Shown here: positions 45,359 through 58,440 of the stretch, piece after piece
Layout: every line of letters starts with the position of its first letter
Position numbering within the stretch: position 1 is the first letter of the stretch
DNA from: Congeria kusceri
Lineage: Eukaryota > Mollusca > Bivalvia > Myida > Dreissenidae
DNA length: 64,000 nt
Direction: 5' to 3'
Assembly: GCA_027627225.1 (NCBI GenBank)
Contig: CM051028.1
Coordinates: 22,171,864-22,235,863, forward strand
Made by a program: the position numbers and the translations under genes
The notes under the pieces: generated by a model
Told to the model about the DNA's origin: nothing
Seen by the model: the letters and a program-made list of their open reading frames with translations, nothing else
Database searches by the model: none

Positions 45359-47334
45359 ATGGCGACCGTTTTAAAATTGAGTTTGGTTACAACCATCATC
45401 GCGGCTTTTATAACACAGTCTGGTAATATAATATATTTATTTTGTTTAACTTTAACTTAAATATACTTAATCGGTAAACAGTTTCATAACGGCCATGATT
45501 CTAATATATCCAAAATTGGAACATACCTCTTTAGTGGATGTTACTATTGTTTGTTTATATTTAGTCGATATGAAATGGAGTTATGGTAGGAGTGCTATTA
45601 CAGCATCGACATATGAGTAACCCATACAATGTAATGTTTGTTTCAAATAATATTTAAATGGCCATATTGAATTTAATTTATGTTTTATAAAATAGTATTA
45701 TGACAAGAATATTGATTCTTTGTAATTTATAATAATGAAGAACTGGTTTTATTTTCGCTAATATTCATTTTATCAGTAAATTATAATGATAATAATGATA
45801 CTCATTAATCGGATGATAGATATATTGTTCCATTAATTTTACAGCAATCGCAGCTGTAAATTGTTTGTTTTATACATATAAAACCAGGAGTTCATCTATA
45901 TGCATCACTATTTTACGTTGTATCCAGAATCGACCGCCACATGTAATGACGGCTGGATGGCATACTGCTCTTCTTGCTACTTCTTTGATGACAAAACAAC
46001 AATGCACTGGGCCGAAGGCACGGTACGTTACAAACTCAAAAGCACTATGTGATCGCAGTTTCCGTTATTGCAGCTAATTCGCCCTATCTACCAAAAAGAA
46101 CTATGATGTCTGGATGTCTTGTGATGCAGACTGTTATCAGGATCACCACCCAAATCTAATAGTTTGCTTATTCGTTTAATTCTTCTATCTCTTACCAGCA
46201 CCGAAATAATATGTTCATAACTTTTTGCCTGAAGCTGCTTACAAACAGACAAATCAACGGCGGCAAAAACATTACCTCTTTGGAAATAATCGTGTGCGTG
46301 ATGACGTTCTGTAACAATCGCATTTTGCAAGCCGTTTCTTTAAATTTGTTAATCAAACTTTTTTCAAAGATAAATATCAAAACAAAACAATTATCTAGCT
46401 TTTATTGTTGGCACCTTTTAACACACCAAGAAATGCATGCAAATGCCTTTCGCTGGGAATTCAAACATACCTTTGTTGACGTCATGCCAAGAACAAACAT
46501 ACCTTTGTTGTTACTTTCTTCAAGCACTTTTGTTCCGCGCACGGAGGCGCTTACATCACAACCATCCAATCAGAGGGCGAGTTCCTTTTCCTACAGGACA
46601 TGTGCAGACGCCTGTTTAAACACGGTAATGATGGGTATTATTTTCAGAAAACCAAATTGTTGGGGGTGAAGAAAAAACATAATTGAAGTGAATTATGGAG
46701 CAACTTGAAACGGCGAAAGTCTGAAATCCACAGTTTTCATTGCTTATAGATACAGACATATGACACGTGGCTATGAAACTTATTGATAAAAACATATGTA
46801 TGAAAAAAATCAAAGTTACATACAAACGAAGATGTGAACAATAGTTTAACTATCTAATATAGAATATAATATAACAAGGTATTCAAAATAAGACGCCCTC
46901 ATCATCGGGTGCATTGGTTTTGAAAATCCAGCAATTATACAATAAACTCAGATTATCTCAAACTTGGTGTTATTGAACGCTAACACGAATTTCTTTTAGA
47001 AAATGTACAGCACTATCCACGGTATTGTAAAAAAATATTGTCGATTTATTAAACAAATTACAGTTATTTACTTGTCATGACTGAATTATTTGTCATTAAA
47101 TGTCTTTTTTAGACAGAAACAACTTTTTCTTCCTGGGTGCAACTGACGAAGAAATAGAAGGAGTTGGCGATGGTACACGGACAATAGCCTTGTCAACGAT
47201 GGCTATCATAACTGGTATCCGGGCCAGCCTGATGGCCGCAGCGACCAGAACTGTGCTGTACTGTGGGGTCCATTAAGCTATACTTGGGGGGACGGTTATT
47301 GTAACGGGAACGGTTATGTTATATGCGAAAAACC
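45359..47334 (+). pseudogene. C-type lectin gene copy B, exons 1-4, frameshifted in exon 4
   Basis: Exon 1 (45359-45422) encodes a signal peptide, MATVLKLSLVTTIIAAF. Exon 2 (45928-46022) encodes CNDGWMAYCSSCYFFDD, the start of a C-type lectin-like domain. Exon 3 (46525-46624) encodes HFCSAHGGAYITTIQSEGE, the helix-2 region. Exon 4 (47113-47334) has GATDEEIEG and, in another frame, a QPD motif and the terminal cysteine block. Junction phases 1-0-1 agree throughout, so the model is firm. Compared with copy A, one T is missing near 47166 (GTTTGG to GTTGG), which throws the second half out of frame. Exon 5 is absent: a LINE begins 60 bases downstream. Secreted lectins of this kind bind glycans in molluscan immunity or mucus; this copy would give a truncated domain. 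Confidence 0.82.
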
Positions 47335-47394
47335 GTAAGTGTTTTGCTGTTTTAAAGCTAAACGCGTGTCTAAATTAGCGCATGTATGCAGTTT
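47335..47394 (+). other. Remnant of intron 4 of lectin copy B
   Basis: The donor GTAAGT is intact but the sequence is cut by the LINE 3' end about 60 bases on, so exon 5 cannot be found in its expected place. Confidence 0.5.
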
Positions 47395-50085
47395 TACAGT
47401 TTACAGTTTATTGAGTAATACAGTGGGCAATATGCCCATGAGTGTACCAATGAAGGTATAATAATATGCATAAAAACAAAGTCAAAGGTCACCAATAACA
47501 TCCATACTGAATGTCAATGTTTACATATATAAACATTTATCAAACACATATCGAAATTATTCAGCAATAGATAATAAGCGAGAGGTGGTATATATATTGT
47601 ATAATCAACATCATACATTAGTCATAATACGTATCGAAAGAATTTCTAATTTGCAAAGCTTTATAAATAAACATTGCCATTTCTTTTTATTAACACCGCT
47701 ATTTTGAGAGGTAAGTAATTCTATAAATTTGATCATATTTGGTCTAAGATAATAAAATGGGCTTATGTTAATCTTTCTAACATCATGATACAATGTACAT
47801 TCAAGGATAAAATGGTATTCATCTTCAAGAACATTGCATAAGTAACATTTTCTTTCTCCATAAGGTATAGCTGTTGGTTTATGCCATCTACCAGTTCCAA
47901 CTTTAAGTCTATGTGCAGATACTCTTAACCTGCAGAGGGCCATTCTATACTTGGAAATATTTACATCATTTAAATAGGGTTGAAATTTAAAATCTGATAT
48001 CAATATGTACGTTTTAGCTCTGCTTGATTCACGTAATTAAGAGTTCCATCTTTGTAAAAATATATATGTTACTCTGACTTTAAACATACTTAAAAAGACA
48101 TCTACATCCCCAACACCTTGATTTAACCACACATCATTAAAACCACAATTTCCTAATAAATTTTTAACCATATATATCCATGATTTTCTATTGGGATAAA
48201 TATCAAATTCTCTGTACATGATATAATAAACAATTTTAACATATTTAATAGATTGCATGTGTACTATTTTCAGCCAATATTTAATTACATTAAGTGCATG
48301 TCTAACCGATAAAGGTGTTCTTTTCAATTCACCATATATAAAGTTATTCTGTGTTTGTCTTCGGACTCCTAGTAATTCTTTACAAAAATTTAAATGTATT
48401 CGCTCTATTTGGATACTGTTATGAAGCCCCCATATCTCTGAACCATAGCTTAAAACAGGATAAATTAGTTTATCGAACATTTCTAACCTGTGGTGTATTG
48501 TAATATTATTAAATCTTGACAAACATTGTCTTAATTTAAAGATAGCTTTCAAAGATTGTCCAGACACACTGTCAAATGTTTTTGAAAATGAACCTCCAGA
48601 AGAGAAAACAAAACCCAAATACGTAAATTTATCAACAATCTTATCATCATAGAAAAACTGTAAATTCCTCCGCAGTCTTCCTCCTTTTTTAAAAACCATG
48701 ATTTTAGTATTTTGTGAGTTTACCGTTAGTTTCCATCTATCGCAATATTGTTTTAATAAATTTAACCCTTCTTGCAAACCAGTCTCAGTCTCTGAAAACA
48801 ACACAATATCATCTGCATACAACAAAATAAGTAACTTAAAAACGTCTAAAGTTATTCCTTCAAAATTATTAGTCAGCAAAAATTCCTCAATATCATTCAA
48901 ATTCATCGAAAATAAAAAAGGAGACAATGAATTACCCTGGCGTACCCCTAACATACATGTAAAGCTACCACTAACCTCGTTATCATATTTAACTCTTGAC
49001 TTAACTGTTCTATACATTGAGCGGATGATGTTCAGCATTTTACCCCTAACACCAAGCTTAATAAGTTTATACCAAGTAATATCTCTAACAACATAATCGA
49101 ATGCTTTAGTAAATTCTATGAATGCTACGTACAACTTTTATTCTCATTCAATAAGTAACTTATTGCATTATGGAACACAAAAATATTATCTATAGTACCC
49201 ATCTTTTGTCTGAATCCTGCCTGAGCCTCTAAGTAAACATTATACCTTTCTGCCCAATCTGTTAGTCTGTAATTAAAAAAATGGGTGAATAGTTTCCCTA
49301 ATGTACTTAACAAAGTAATACCCCTGTAATTATTTGTACTATTTATATCCCATTTCTTATGCAATGGTACCACATAACCTTCTGACCATGTTTCTGGAAA
49401 GTAACCCAAATCAAAAATCTTATTAAACAATTTACAAAGAACTGCCGAAAACACATCTATTTCACATCCATATTTAAAAAATTCATTAAGAAAACAATCT
49501 GGCCTGCCCGCTTTACCATTGTTTAATTTCTTACAGCTTTTTTAAATTTCATTTGTTGTTATAGTGCTATTCAGTTCCTCGAACATAATGTTCAATTCTC
49601 CATCTAAATACTGTTCATTAAAATATAATATGTTATCATCTGGTTGAAAAAACACAGAATCGGGATCATTTATAGATTTAAAATAATTCACAAAATCATC
49701 AATGAGCTAGAATTGCTTACAACTGACCCCTTTAACAATTTCCAATATAACTTGGCATTATTTTTCCTAGCTAATTCTAATTTATGTGTTTGTAATTTAT
49801 CAAAATCACATTTTATAACACAATTTTTGTAGTTTGATCTAGCTTCTACCAGATCTCTCCTGGTAACATCACAAGGGTTGTTTCTATAATAATTTAGACA
49901 CTTATAATAAAAACTCTTCAATTGTTTACAATCATGATCAAAATACACAGCATCCTTACCAGTGTTTATATAACCATTATTACCATTTAAATCTCTTTTA
50001 AATAAAGGCTTGCAAACGCCATCTTATATATCTGTAAAGGCTTGAATATTCTCATCTAAATCTGCATTTGACGTTGATCTAATTT
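47395..50085 (-). mobile_element. CR1/L2-like LINE, 5'-truncated, inserted in lectin block B
   Basis: Frames on the minus strand run 49948-49688, 49454-49125, 49134-48037 and 48003-47611. They encode a linker, RT (NNGKAGRPDCFLNEFF, YFPETWSEG, NNYRGITLLSTLGK, then FIEFTKAFDYV, GVRQGNSLSPFLF, LLYADDIVLFSE), a connection domain and a terminal knuckle CYLCN...EDEYHFILEC. Motif C (YADD) is intact, but motif A has Glu (IEF) where Asp is the rule. Frameshifts are at about 49130 and 49520, and the 48003/48037 join. The 3' tail is AATAAACTGT with short repeats of ACTGTAAA. No endonuclease domain remains. The clade assignment is from general pattern only. Confidence 0.85.
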
Positions 50086-51262
50086 ATAGCATTATTTCTG
50101 ACAATGTCCCTTTGGCGAATATTGACAATACTTCTTAAACGGACAGTCTTGTTTAACTGAACACAATCGTATCAAAATAAGAAATCACGATGAGTTATAT
50201 ATACAATAACCTAGAGCTAGTGTGAATATTGTGAGAGTAGGGTTTGTGTTACTGGGGCTGAAATTTCAGTAATTATCAACCTACACAATGTACGTGTATT
50301 TTGCAAATCACGTACAGTTTAATACTTCGTCGTTAGTAGGCTTCATTTGTGTTTAAGTTTAACATTCCTACTGAAAATATACTCCGCTAATGTGCAACAT
50401 ACAAATATCAAACGATTTATTTAATTACATTCAATGCCAAGTTTCTATCTAGAATAGGTAGACCCTTGACAAAATAGTCATATTGACCAGACATATTCAG
50501 CTAGACATCGGCACAATACCGTAAGATACTTTTAGAACTCTACGAAGAAACCATGCATCTTTGCATTTGACGTCCACACTTTCTAGTAGATTCAAGGGAA
50601 GACATCAAAGCAAAAAAAAAACAATACATGTACACACTTTTGGTACTACTTACGCAGCTAGATACCAGATTGGTTATTATCTGTCATATAGTCGCCGCTT
50701 GAACCGTCCCGCCGACCGTCCTTCTCTACGTTACGTTGTTTTGTCCGGCCCATTTGTCAGCAACCAATGGCCGGAATTCAGTGAATCTTTGCGCGAAGGT
50801 TAAGTACTAACAGTAGGTGCGCATGGTACTAGTATCCGTGTTAGTGACTTTCTTTAGATCTTTAAAGATAGCTGCATATAGTAAATAGTGCAGGAAATCA
50901 ATGAATCTTGACTACAAGTTCTGTCTGAATTTTCTTGGTGTAATGGGTCTATGTTTATATCTGCAAATAATTAAGATTGTTCTACAATTGTCCTATCTAT
51001 TTCTCTGCAACCGCTGGACAAAATTCTATGAATTTTATGGGACATTTTAGTAGGAGACACTGGGAAAATTATCTCACTATACAGCCATCACGGCACAATT
51101 GAAAAATTTCGCTTTACATTTTATTTTGACACTACGATTTGAATATTTGCATCTGTATATTATAGTTCACGAGTCTCACTTTGTCTGGTTTAATAGAGCA
51201 AAAGTAAAAAACCACAACATGTTCTACTCAACCGAGATTCACGAACAAGAACCAACTGATAG
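50086..51262 (+). repeat. Segmental duplication block B, 3' flank
   Basis: It resumes similarity to block A right after the LINE (TGACAATGTCCCTTTGGCG) and ends near AACAAGAACCAACTGA. It lacks the part corresponding to 42120-42470, which in block A contains exon 5. No gene is seen. Confidence 0.7.
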
Positions 51263-51275
51263 CATATTTTATTTC

Positions 51276-51472
51276 ATGATATGCGGTGAATGAGTGGAGA
51301 ATACCAGTTAACGATAACACTATCATTTCACTCTGGGTCGAGTGAAATGATGACATTTGATCATTTCACCTTGGGTTTTATGGAACTACTTTTTACTCTT
51401 TTTTTTTTTGAAAGTATGTGCAAAACCTAATCGTCAGTGTAAACATCGACCTTTTTAAACAACAGAAAACAC
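51276..51472. repeat. Inverted counterpart of the repeat at 31010-31225
   Basis: ATGATATGCGGTGAATGAGT, GGGTCGAGTGAAATGATGAC, TTGATCATTTCACC, TCGTCAGTGTAAACATCG and TTTTTAAACAACAGAAAAC are all present in inverse order and orientation at 31010-31225. It can fold on the GTGAAATGAT/ATCATTTCAC pair. Confidence 0.7.
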
Positions 51473-52573
51473 ATAACAAAATTCAAGGAAACAATACAAT
51501 TAAGGTATTCAACCCATAATTAGCTCGCTAATTTCCGTGTAATTTCGACGAAAGCCGTAGCCGTCCGTACTTTACCGTTCGCATTCGGAATACATACAAA
51601 ACTACTTAACAAATTATATATTTCTGTAGCTACAACGTAGTATTTGTTTCAGATTTTAATATCGTCGCTTTTAAAAGCAAATTAGATATAAAATAACTAT
51701 TAAAATGTAACGAGTATAATTAAAACAAAAGTAGAATCGGAGTTTGTTCCCTTTGCAAATCATGATCATTTGAACGCTTATTGAATTATATGTGTATATG
51801 ACAGCGTTTATTTACCTTGATATAAATAATTCTGACTGACGAAAACGTAATAAAAGAGGTAGATTTTCAAGATAAAAATACACAGTAACAATGTAATTTT
51901 GTCGGCTATGATCAGCTGCCATGATCTGTGACAGTGTGGTTAGAAAATTACCGAGAAGCATATTAGTTTGACTGTTACATATTAGTCTACGTGAAATATT
52001 GTAACGTTGACTAATGAGATGTCAATAATGTTCTCTATTGGAAAACTGACAAAGAATCCAAGTCAAACGGCAAGCCTAATACCAAGCTGTGTACGGGTTA
52101 GTATCAGTTCATTATCTAATTGTAAAGCCATTTGTTTGTATGGTAATAGTTACTAAGATAATGACAACTCGTGAATGGTCGTAAAAATGTTTGATTTTTA
52201 TTTATACACGGAACATAAAGTTTGGAAATATAATAAGATGAAGTACTAGTATTAGTTTCCAAGCTTATTTATCAAAGTTCTATGTTTTGACATAATGATA
52301 TAATTATGTTACAATTTCCATATTGAAAATGCCATCAATTTTGCTCTGTCATTCTGTTAAGTGTTATAACATAACGTTTTAAGTCGGTCACTAAAACATG
52401 CCAAAAATTCAACATTTGGCATTAAATTTTGCTCAACTGACATCAGTGCCATATCAGACAATTATTAAAGCAATGATTGTTGTGTCAATTAATATCAGTC
52501 TGTAAGCAGAATCTACTGAAAACTTATTTTTAGTGATGCTGCTGTTCAGAAAAGCAAACACACATCCAGTACG
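51473..52573. other. Non-coding stretch
   Basis: AT-rich. No domains or strong repeats were seen. Confidence 0.4.
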
Positions 52574-52843
52574 ATGGGCGACATGTTAGATGGCGACCAG
52601 GCTGTTAGAGTTCAACCAGAGGCATCGCTAGTAGCGGTCCCATTCCCATATTCATCAATAGCTGGGCGCAACCAGCTGATGTTCAAAAATGAGAAGGCCA
52701 GAAACATTGATTCTCTGGGTCTTCTTGCCTATACTGACCTGATAAAAATACTACGACGGAGGACATCGCTGGCTCCGGTTTATGTACCATCGAAACATTC
52801 AACTGTGAAGGCGCGGACAGTTTATTTACTATTTAACATGTAA
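52574..52843 (+). CDS. Hypothetical small protein (89 codons), uncertain
   Basis: The frame starts MGDMLDGDQAVRVQPEAS in a good ATG context (acgATGG) and ends VKARTVYLLFNM. Base composition in this frame is clearly more GC-rich than its AT-rich surroundings, which favours real or once-real coding sequence. It has no signal peptide, membrane segment or family I recognise. An AG lies upstream (TGTTCAG), so it could be a last exon. It may also be a fragment of a mobile element. Confidence 0.3.
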   Translation: MGDMLDGDQAVRVQPEASLVAVPFPYSSIAGRNQLMFKNEKARNIDSLGLLAYTDLIKILRRRTSLAPVYVPSKHSTVKARTVYLLFNM

Positions 52844-54200
52844 ATATAATGGATGGGAAGCCCTATATTACAGTTGCAAAAAGGACGTTGGAAACTTTTA
52901 TAACACAAATTAGCGGATTTTTTTAAAACACAGCCATTTTTTAAACCCAGTAAAGTACTTGATGACTTGGCTTGGAACGTTAATTTTTTTAGATGAAAAT
53001 GTGTTAATGCAGCACATATTGGTTCTGTCTATTATGTTTATATTTATTTCATTTATAAAATGAAGTAATTGTTAATTTAGTTAATACAACTCTTTTGTTC
53101 ATATTCTAGATTATGTGTTTTAGAATTTTTTAATAAATATTGTTTATAATAGAATATACAATGATGAAAATAAGTTTAATTGTAATGTTTTATGTTCAAA
53201 AGTTAAGGAACTAATTTTATATATTGCTTGTATTTTGTATCTAAGAACTTTTTAAAGTTTTTATGGGAGTATCTTTCTTAGGTTCTCAATAATTATTTTA
53301 TAATATTAAAAAACGGTATTTCTGAAGAATTTTTTTTCTTCAAATTTCCATGGTAAAGTTTATTAGTTTTGCCTTCATTGTGTGGCTTATAGTCCAAGAA
53401 TAAAATATATTATGGTTAAGATTTAAAACATGCATAAAATAAGCAAGTTTATCACGTTTTTTTTCATGGCTTTCAAAAAATAGAACAGGAAAATTCTCAT
53501 CGATCATAAATATAATTAGCAACATGAGTACATATTACTTCCACATAAATTCATTCAATAATAATTGTTGATTATTTTCATAATATGTGTTCAATATACC
53601 ATTCATAAATGTATATTTATATGAAGTTTATGAAATATTAATAAAGTATTTCACTTGTAAATATGCCTATAGCTTTTCAGTTTTTGATGTGTTTAGCAAT
53701 AGAGAGGGTAGGGTAATTAAAAAACTATATCTTACAAACCAAACGGTAAAATCTCCTAAAAGTTTGCAGAAAAGTCCCAATATTAATGCCCTTCAAGAAA
53801 ATAATATTATTTGTGGTGTTCTAGACATTGAGTATGATGGGTTGAATACCTTAAGTGACAACGACGCAGACAGTTTGGCACTATTTTCCCACAACAACAG
53901 TACTCGACAATTTTGGAATCATTATGACGTCATATTTATGACGTCAAAAATTTACAAACTTGTGACCCTTCAGCATATCTGGCGCGATTTTTTTATTATC
54001 GTCCGAAAGCATGAAATAAAAAGATAATTTGTAGATTTTAGTTTAAGATCGTATTTTATTTCATTTGTGGTCATAGATAACTGAAATTTTCTCCGCCACT
54101 GGTGAAAATATGTTTTGTATGACCACTCACTGAAACCAACAAATAGTCTCGATATCACTAAGAGATTAGATTAACAAGACTTGATTCCAAAAATCATAAT
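52844..54200. other. Mostly non-coding; one 146-codon frame of unknown meaning
   Basis: A plus-strand frame 53587-54027 has a less AT-rich middle (NREGRVIKKLYLTNQTVKSP, LSDNDADSLALFSHNN) but its ends look like ordinary AT-rich DNA. I recognise no domain and would not call it a gene. Confidence 0.35.
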
Positions 54201-54204
54201 AATA

Positions 54205-55239
54205 TACATGTAAACATTTAAATCGTAGATAACGTTGTAACAGTTCTGCAGTAAGAGAGCGTAGGACCATCATGAGAATACAAACACGTGCAAACGGCAT
54301 GAGTCTTCAGGACAGATTCGGCTGTCTGATAGTGAACTGTTATAAACACTGCACGACGGAGCAATGGGATGAAAGCAGTTCTTTAAACACAATATGCCGT
54401 CCGCTTTAAAACTGAGTTTGGTTACAACTGTGATCGCGGCTTTTATTAAACTGTCTGCTAATACAACTTATTTTCTTTTTTTTTAATTGTAAGTTAAATA
54501 TTTTTTATCGATAAGCAGTTTTCATACGGAATAATCTTCTAAAATGTCTTAAATTGGAACATACCTTTTTGGGTGGATGGTGTTGATTTGTGTGTATATT
54601 TTGTATGCATGTACATGAAATGGAGATATGGTAGAAGCGATATTATAAAATAGGCATATTAATAACCAATAAAATTTATAATTTCAAATAAAAATTAAAA
54701 TGTCATATTGAATTTATGTTTTATAGCATACCATACTGGTAATCATTCTGATTTGTTATATTTTGTAACAGATCGTCGATGTGTGTTTCGTTTACATTAC
54801 GTCTTAGACCTATTATGGAACAAAGGCATACCATGGTTTACAAATTACGATTAAACATGGGATGAATAATTCAATTTTGAAAATACGTTTTCAGAAAGGT
54901 AAACGTCATTGTTAAAGTATTGTTAAAGCAAAACCGAATTAAGCTGCTTAGATTTTCAAGACAGAAACTCTCAAAATATATATAGTTTTTTTTTTTTACA
55001 ACTAACACAACTGCAAATTGTTTGTACCTACATAACCAGGCAGTTATGTTAATCTATATGTATTATTTTCCGGAGTTCATCTATATGTAACACTTTGCCG
55101 GAATTCATCTATATGTAGCATTTTAATTTACGTTGTATCAAGAATCCGCCGCTACGTGCTGCGATCATGGGTGGACGGCATGCGGTTCCTCTTGCTACTT
55201 CTTCGATGACAAAACACAAATGCACTGGACGAAGGAACG
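54205..55239 (+). pseudogene. C-type lectin gene copy C, exons 1-2, splice donor lost
   Basis: The promoter-proximal 190 bases match those of copy B (GAGAATACAAACA, GATAGTGAACTGTT). Exon 1 (54394-54457) encodes a signal peptide MPSALKLSLVTTVIAAF. Its donor reads TCTG|CTAATA where copy B has TCTG|GTAATA, so the GT is lost. Exon 2 (55143-55239) encodes CCDHGWTACGSSCYFFDD but has one base fewer than needed near TGCACTGGACGAAGG, a frameshift. Similarity to copy B continues to about 55400 (intron) and then stops at microsatellite DNA; exons 3-5 are absent. A dead gene fragment. Confidence 0.8.
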
Positions 55240-55409
55240 GTACTTTACAAGATAAACTGGAAAGCAAACGGAGAAAGCAGGCCTCCGCAAGAGGGCCAAT
55301 TTGCCTTAACTAATAATAATAAGTAATCTTTAAAACATTTTTGGATGCCCTGTGATGCAACCTGTTATCGAATCACCACCAAAATATAATAATTTTTACT
55401 GATCGTCAT

Positions 55410-56355
55410 GATTATTTGACTAAATGTTTTTAAAATGATTAATCAGCCCATCACTACTACTGCTCTTCTTTTTACAGCGCTCACTGCCCTTTGCAGCACT
55501 TCTTTGTTGTAGACGTAGGACATCCTAAATCTGTTTGTAAATAAATTATATTAAAAATACACTATTTAACATGTATTCTTACACAAAGTCCCTATCGTCT
55601 TTTCAGGCTTAAAAAAAACTACTACAACTTCTACTACTACAATACAACAAGTGCTTTTGCTGAGCTGCTGCTGTTGCTTCTACTACTGCTACTACTTCTA
55701 CTACTACCACCACAACCACTGCTACTACTGCTTCTGCTTCTACCACAACCACCCACTATATAACTACTGCTAATGTTGCAACTAATATATAACATAACTG
55801 CCATAACTGCTACCACCTATACTACTACATTAAAGTCCAGCCCCCACCCCACCCCCACCCCAGCAAACTTTGGTCTGCCGTCGGCCCTGTACAATATTAT
55901 GGCGCATTAGAAGCATTAACGTGATAAATGCAAAGTTAATGTCCGCTCTTACTGTAAGAACACAGTGTGTCATGGACCGCGCATAGTATCAGTTTACGCG
56001 TGAGTGTTGTTCATCGATATAATAAAGCCGAAAAATAGCCCCCCTCCGCCCTTTCTCAATGCTTTTCTTGGTCGTATGATGATGACGACGATGATGATGA
56101 TGATCGTGATCATTTTCACATCACAATGCCATGCCATACCATACCACGACAATTTTTATTAACCTCGATTTTTCTTCAGGGGCAAAACTGTGAAAAATAT
56201 GATTATCATGTAGCAAATTCACTTTGGAGGGAAAAAGCACATCTGTTTCAATGTGTGAATTTTTTTTTTTTTTTTTAACAGAACAATACTTTTATTTTCA
56301 CCCAAGTATATAGCATATACAATTAGGGCAATATAACAAAGCAAAATTGTTAGTA
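55410..56355. repeat. (CTA/CTG)n and other simple-sequence tracts
   Basis: Imperfect CTACTACTGCTG runs at 55455-55480 and 55615-55770, C-rich tracts at 55838-55865, a GATGAT run at 56090-56105 and a T-run at 56259-56276. No gene is supported. Confidence 0.8.
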
Positions 56356-56444
56356 AATTAGTAACTTCCGAATATTTTTACATTAACACAGTTGTATAGA
56401 TGATGTACGGGGGTATATAAATAATAAGACACATAGCCGGAACA

Positions 56445-56612
<168 letters not shown>

Positions 56613-57390
56613 AGCAATAATATGAGATCTATAATCAAAATCAATATACCAAAATCTTAATGAAATTATCAAAATCACAATCAGTATCATATCATATTCA
56701 AAATCATGTTACTAATCATAGTAATCATAATAATGATTATCGTCATAGTTATCATAATCATCATAAGCGTGGCATTTAAGAAACAAATGATAGTACAGTT
56801 CTATAAGAGCATTTTAATACAAGCACTGGTAAAAATAATTGGTGGTTTGTGACCATAGTTGTGCGGTGATGTATTTTCTTTTGCACACGGCGTTTCGGAT
56901 TGAGAAATTGAAACGACTTCGTGTTTTAAAAGGTTTATATTTTGAGTCAGAAATTTAAATCATTATCAATACTTAAAAGACATTTTGTTGCGGAAGACTG
57001 TTTGCGTTAGCGTTTATCGTGTTGGAGCTAGCTTTGTAACGGTTTCAATCAACAACAGTTATTTTTGTCGTGATTTACACTTGAGTGCACCTGCACGCGA
57101 GGTCGATGTTGACCACAAAGGCAAGATGGAGGACCTATTATGTGAAGTAATTACTCTAATCAGCTTTGCATTGCAGGATTACAATGAAAATTGCCGTTAT
57201 CTGAGGGGTTAACATTAAATGAATGAGGGGGCAAAAGCAAATTATAATTTGTGTGCTGGATAAGTTTAAATGAAAGTAACAAAAGTAGAATTATTAATTT
57301 GTGTACTAGTAATGCTAGATTAATTAGATAAAGTAACAATATTATCGGTATTTGATTGCATATCAAAAACCAGTCTTGATCACAAACTTC
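56613..57390. other. Non-coding or LINE leader
   Basis: A 75-codon plus frame (56985-57212) is more GC-rich than its surroundings and lies directly upstream of the LINE endonuclease fragment, so it may be a remnant of that LINE's first ORF. No domain is recognised. Confidence 0.35.
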
Positions 57391-57397
57391 ACAGAAA

Positions 57398-58440
57398 ATG
57401 AGAAGAATGAGACTGTGTGGTGAGCTATATGTGAACAACACCGTCTACAAACCAGCACAGGATCAGCGCGCTTATGGACGTCGCGAAGAGCTAAACATCT
57501 TAAGCTGGAACATAAATGAACTCGTCAAAAAAGTTGCTGATACTGATTTTGTGGATATAATACAATCATGTAATTTGTGTATCGTAACAGAAACTTGGAA
57601 ATTAATGGATATAATGCGTTTCATCGTTTTGAAAATAAATTTCCACAACACTGGATAAGGACGCTTTACAGGTGGAATTTCAATATATTATAAATTTGAT
57701 CTATGTGCCTAAATAACTATCGTGGACACAAACATCGTTGCATGTGGATTAAAAATTTTAAGTCTATTTTTAATTTTGATGCTGATGTATACATTTGTTG
57801 TACGTATATTCCGCCTCAAAATTCCAAAGTCTTAAAACATACGGATGATTACATATTTTACCATAAAGAATTTGATATAGAAAAGTATCAATTGTTAGGA
57901 AGGAAAGGTATTAATCTGTGGCGATTTAAACTCACGAACTTCTGATGTAAGAGATTTGATAAATTTGTATGGATTAAACTTGAATGAATGAAGTTTGAAA
58001 AATGAGAGCTCAATTTTCACACGTGGGACGTGTAAAAAATATGGATCCCCATGACACTGCCCTTAAAATCATTAAGAAATTATCAAATAGACATATAATA
58101 ATATAAACATGTATATGGCTGTGCATGTACAGGCAGGAGAGCGTTGAATAACTTGTAAGTGGTCAAATATTACATACGTAATTGATTTGATTTTATACAG
58201 TAATTTGCGTGACTTAATATGAATACACAGCACTGTACTGCAAAATAAATTTTGTGAGTTGGCGTGAATGTGCCCCCATTAATGCAAATATAACTTTCAA
58301 GTACGTTTGCAAAACATATGTTTGTTAACCGTGAAGTACTTGTTTCTGCAACTATTGTATAACCAAATGTATATTGTTCCTCTTATTGCATACTTGTATG
58401 TCTGAGATGTAAATAAAGTTCTGTTATGTCCTGTTAAAAA
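57398..58440 (+). mobile_element. LINE fragment: endonuclease domain start plus 3' end
   Basis: The frame 57398-57658 has LNILSWNINELVKK and CNLCIVTETWK, the first two motifs (Asn; Glu) of a CR1/L2-type endonuclease. After frameshifts the frame 57703-57945 has VYICCTYIPPQNSK and, in a shifted frame, GDLNSRTSDV. Coding similarity ends near 58050. A tail with ATGTAAATAAAGTTCTG (58405-58422) follows. Everything between (RT and C-terminus) is missing, so this is an internally deleted copy. Confidence 0.7.

Noticed and set aside
45865..46077. 70-codon plus frame over lectin exon 2
   Set aside because: It is a shadow: the real exon 2 is in another frame, fixed by the phase of the signal-peptide exon and by the CTLD cysteines.
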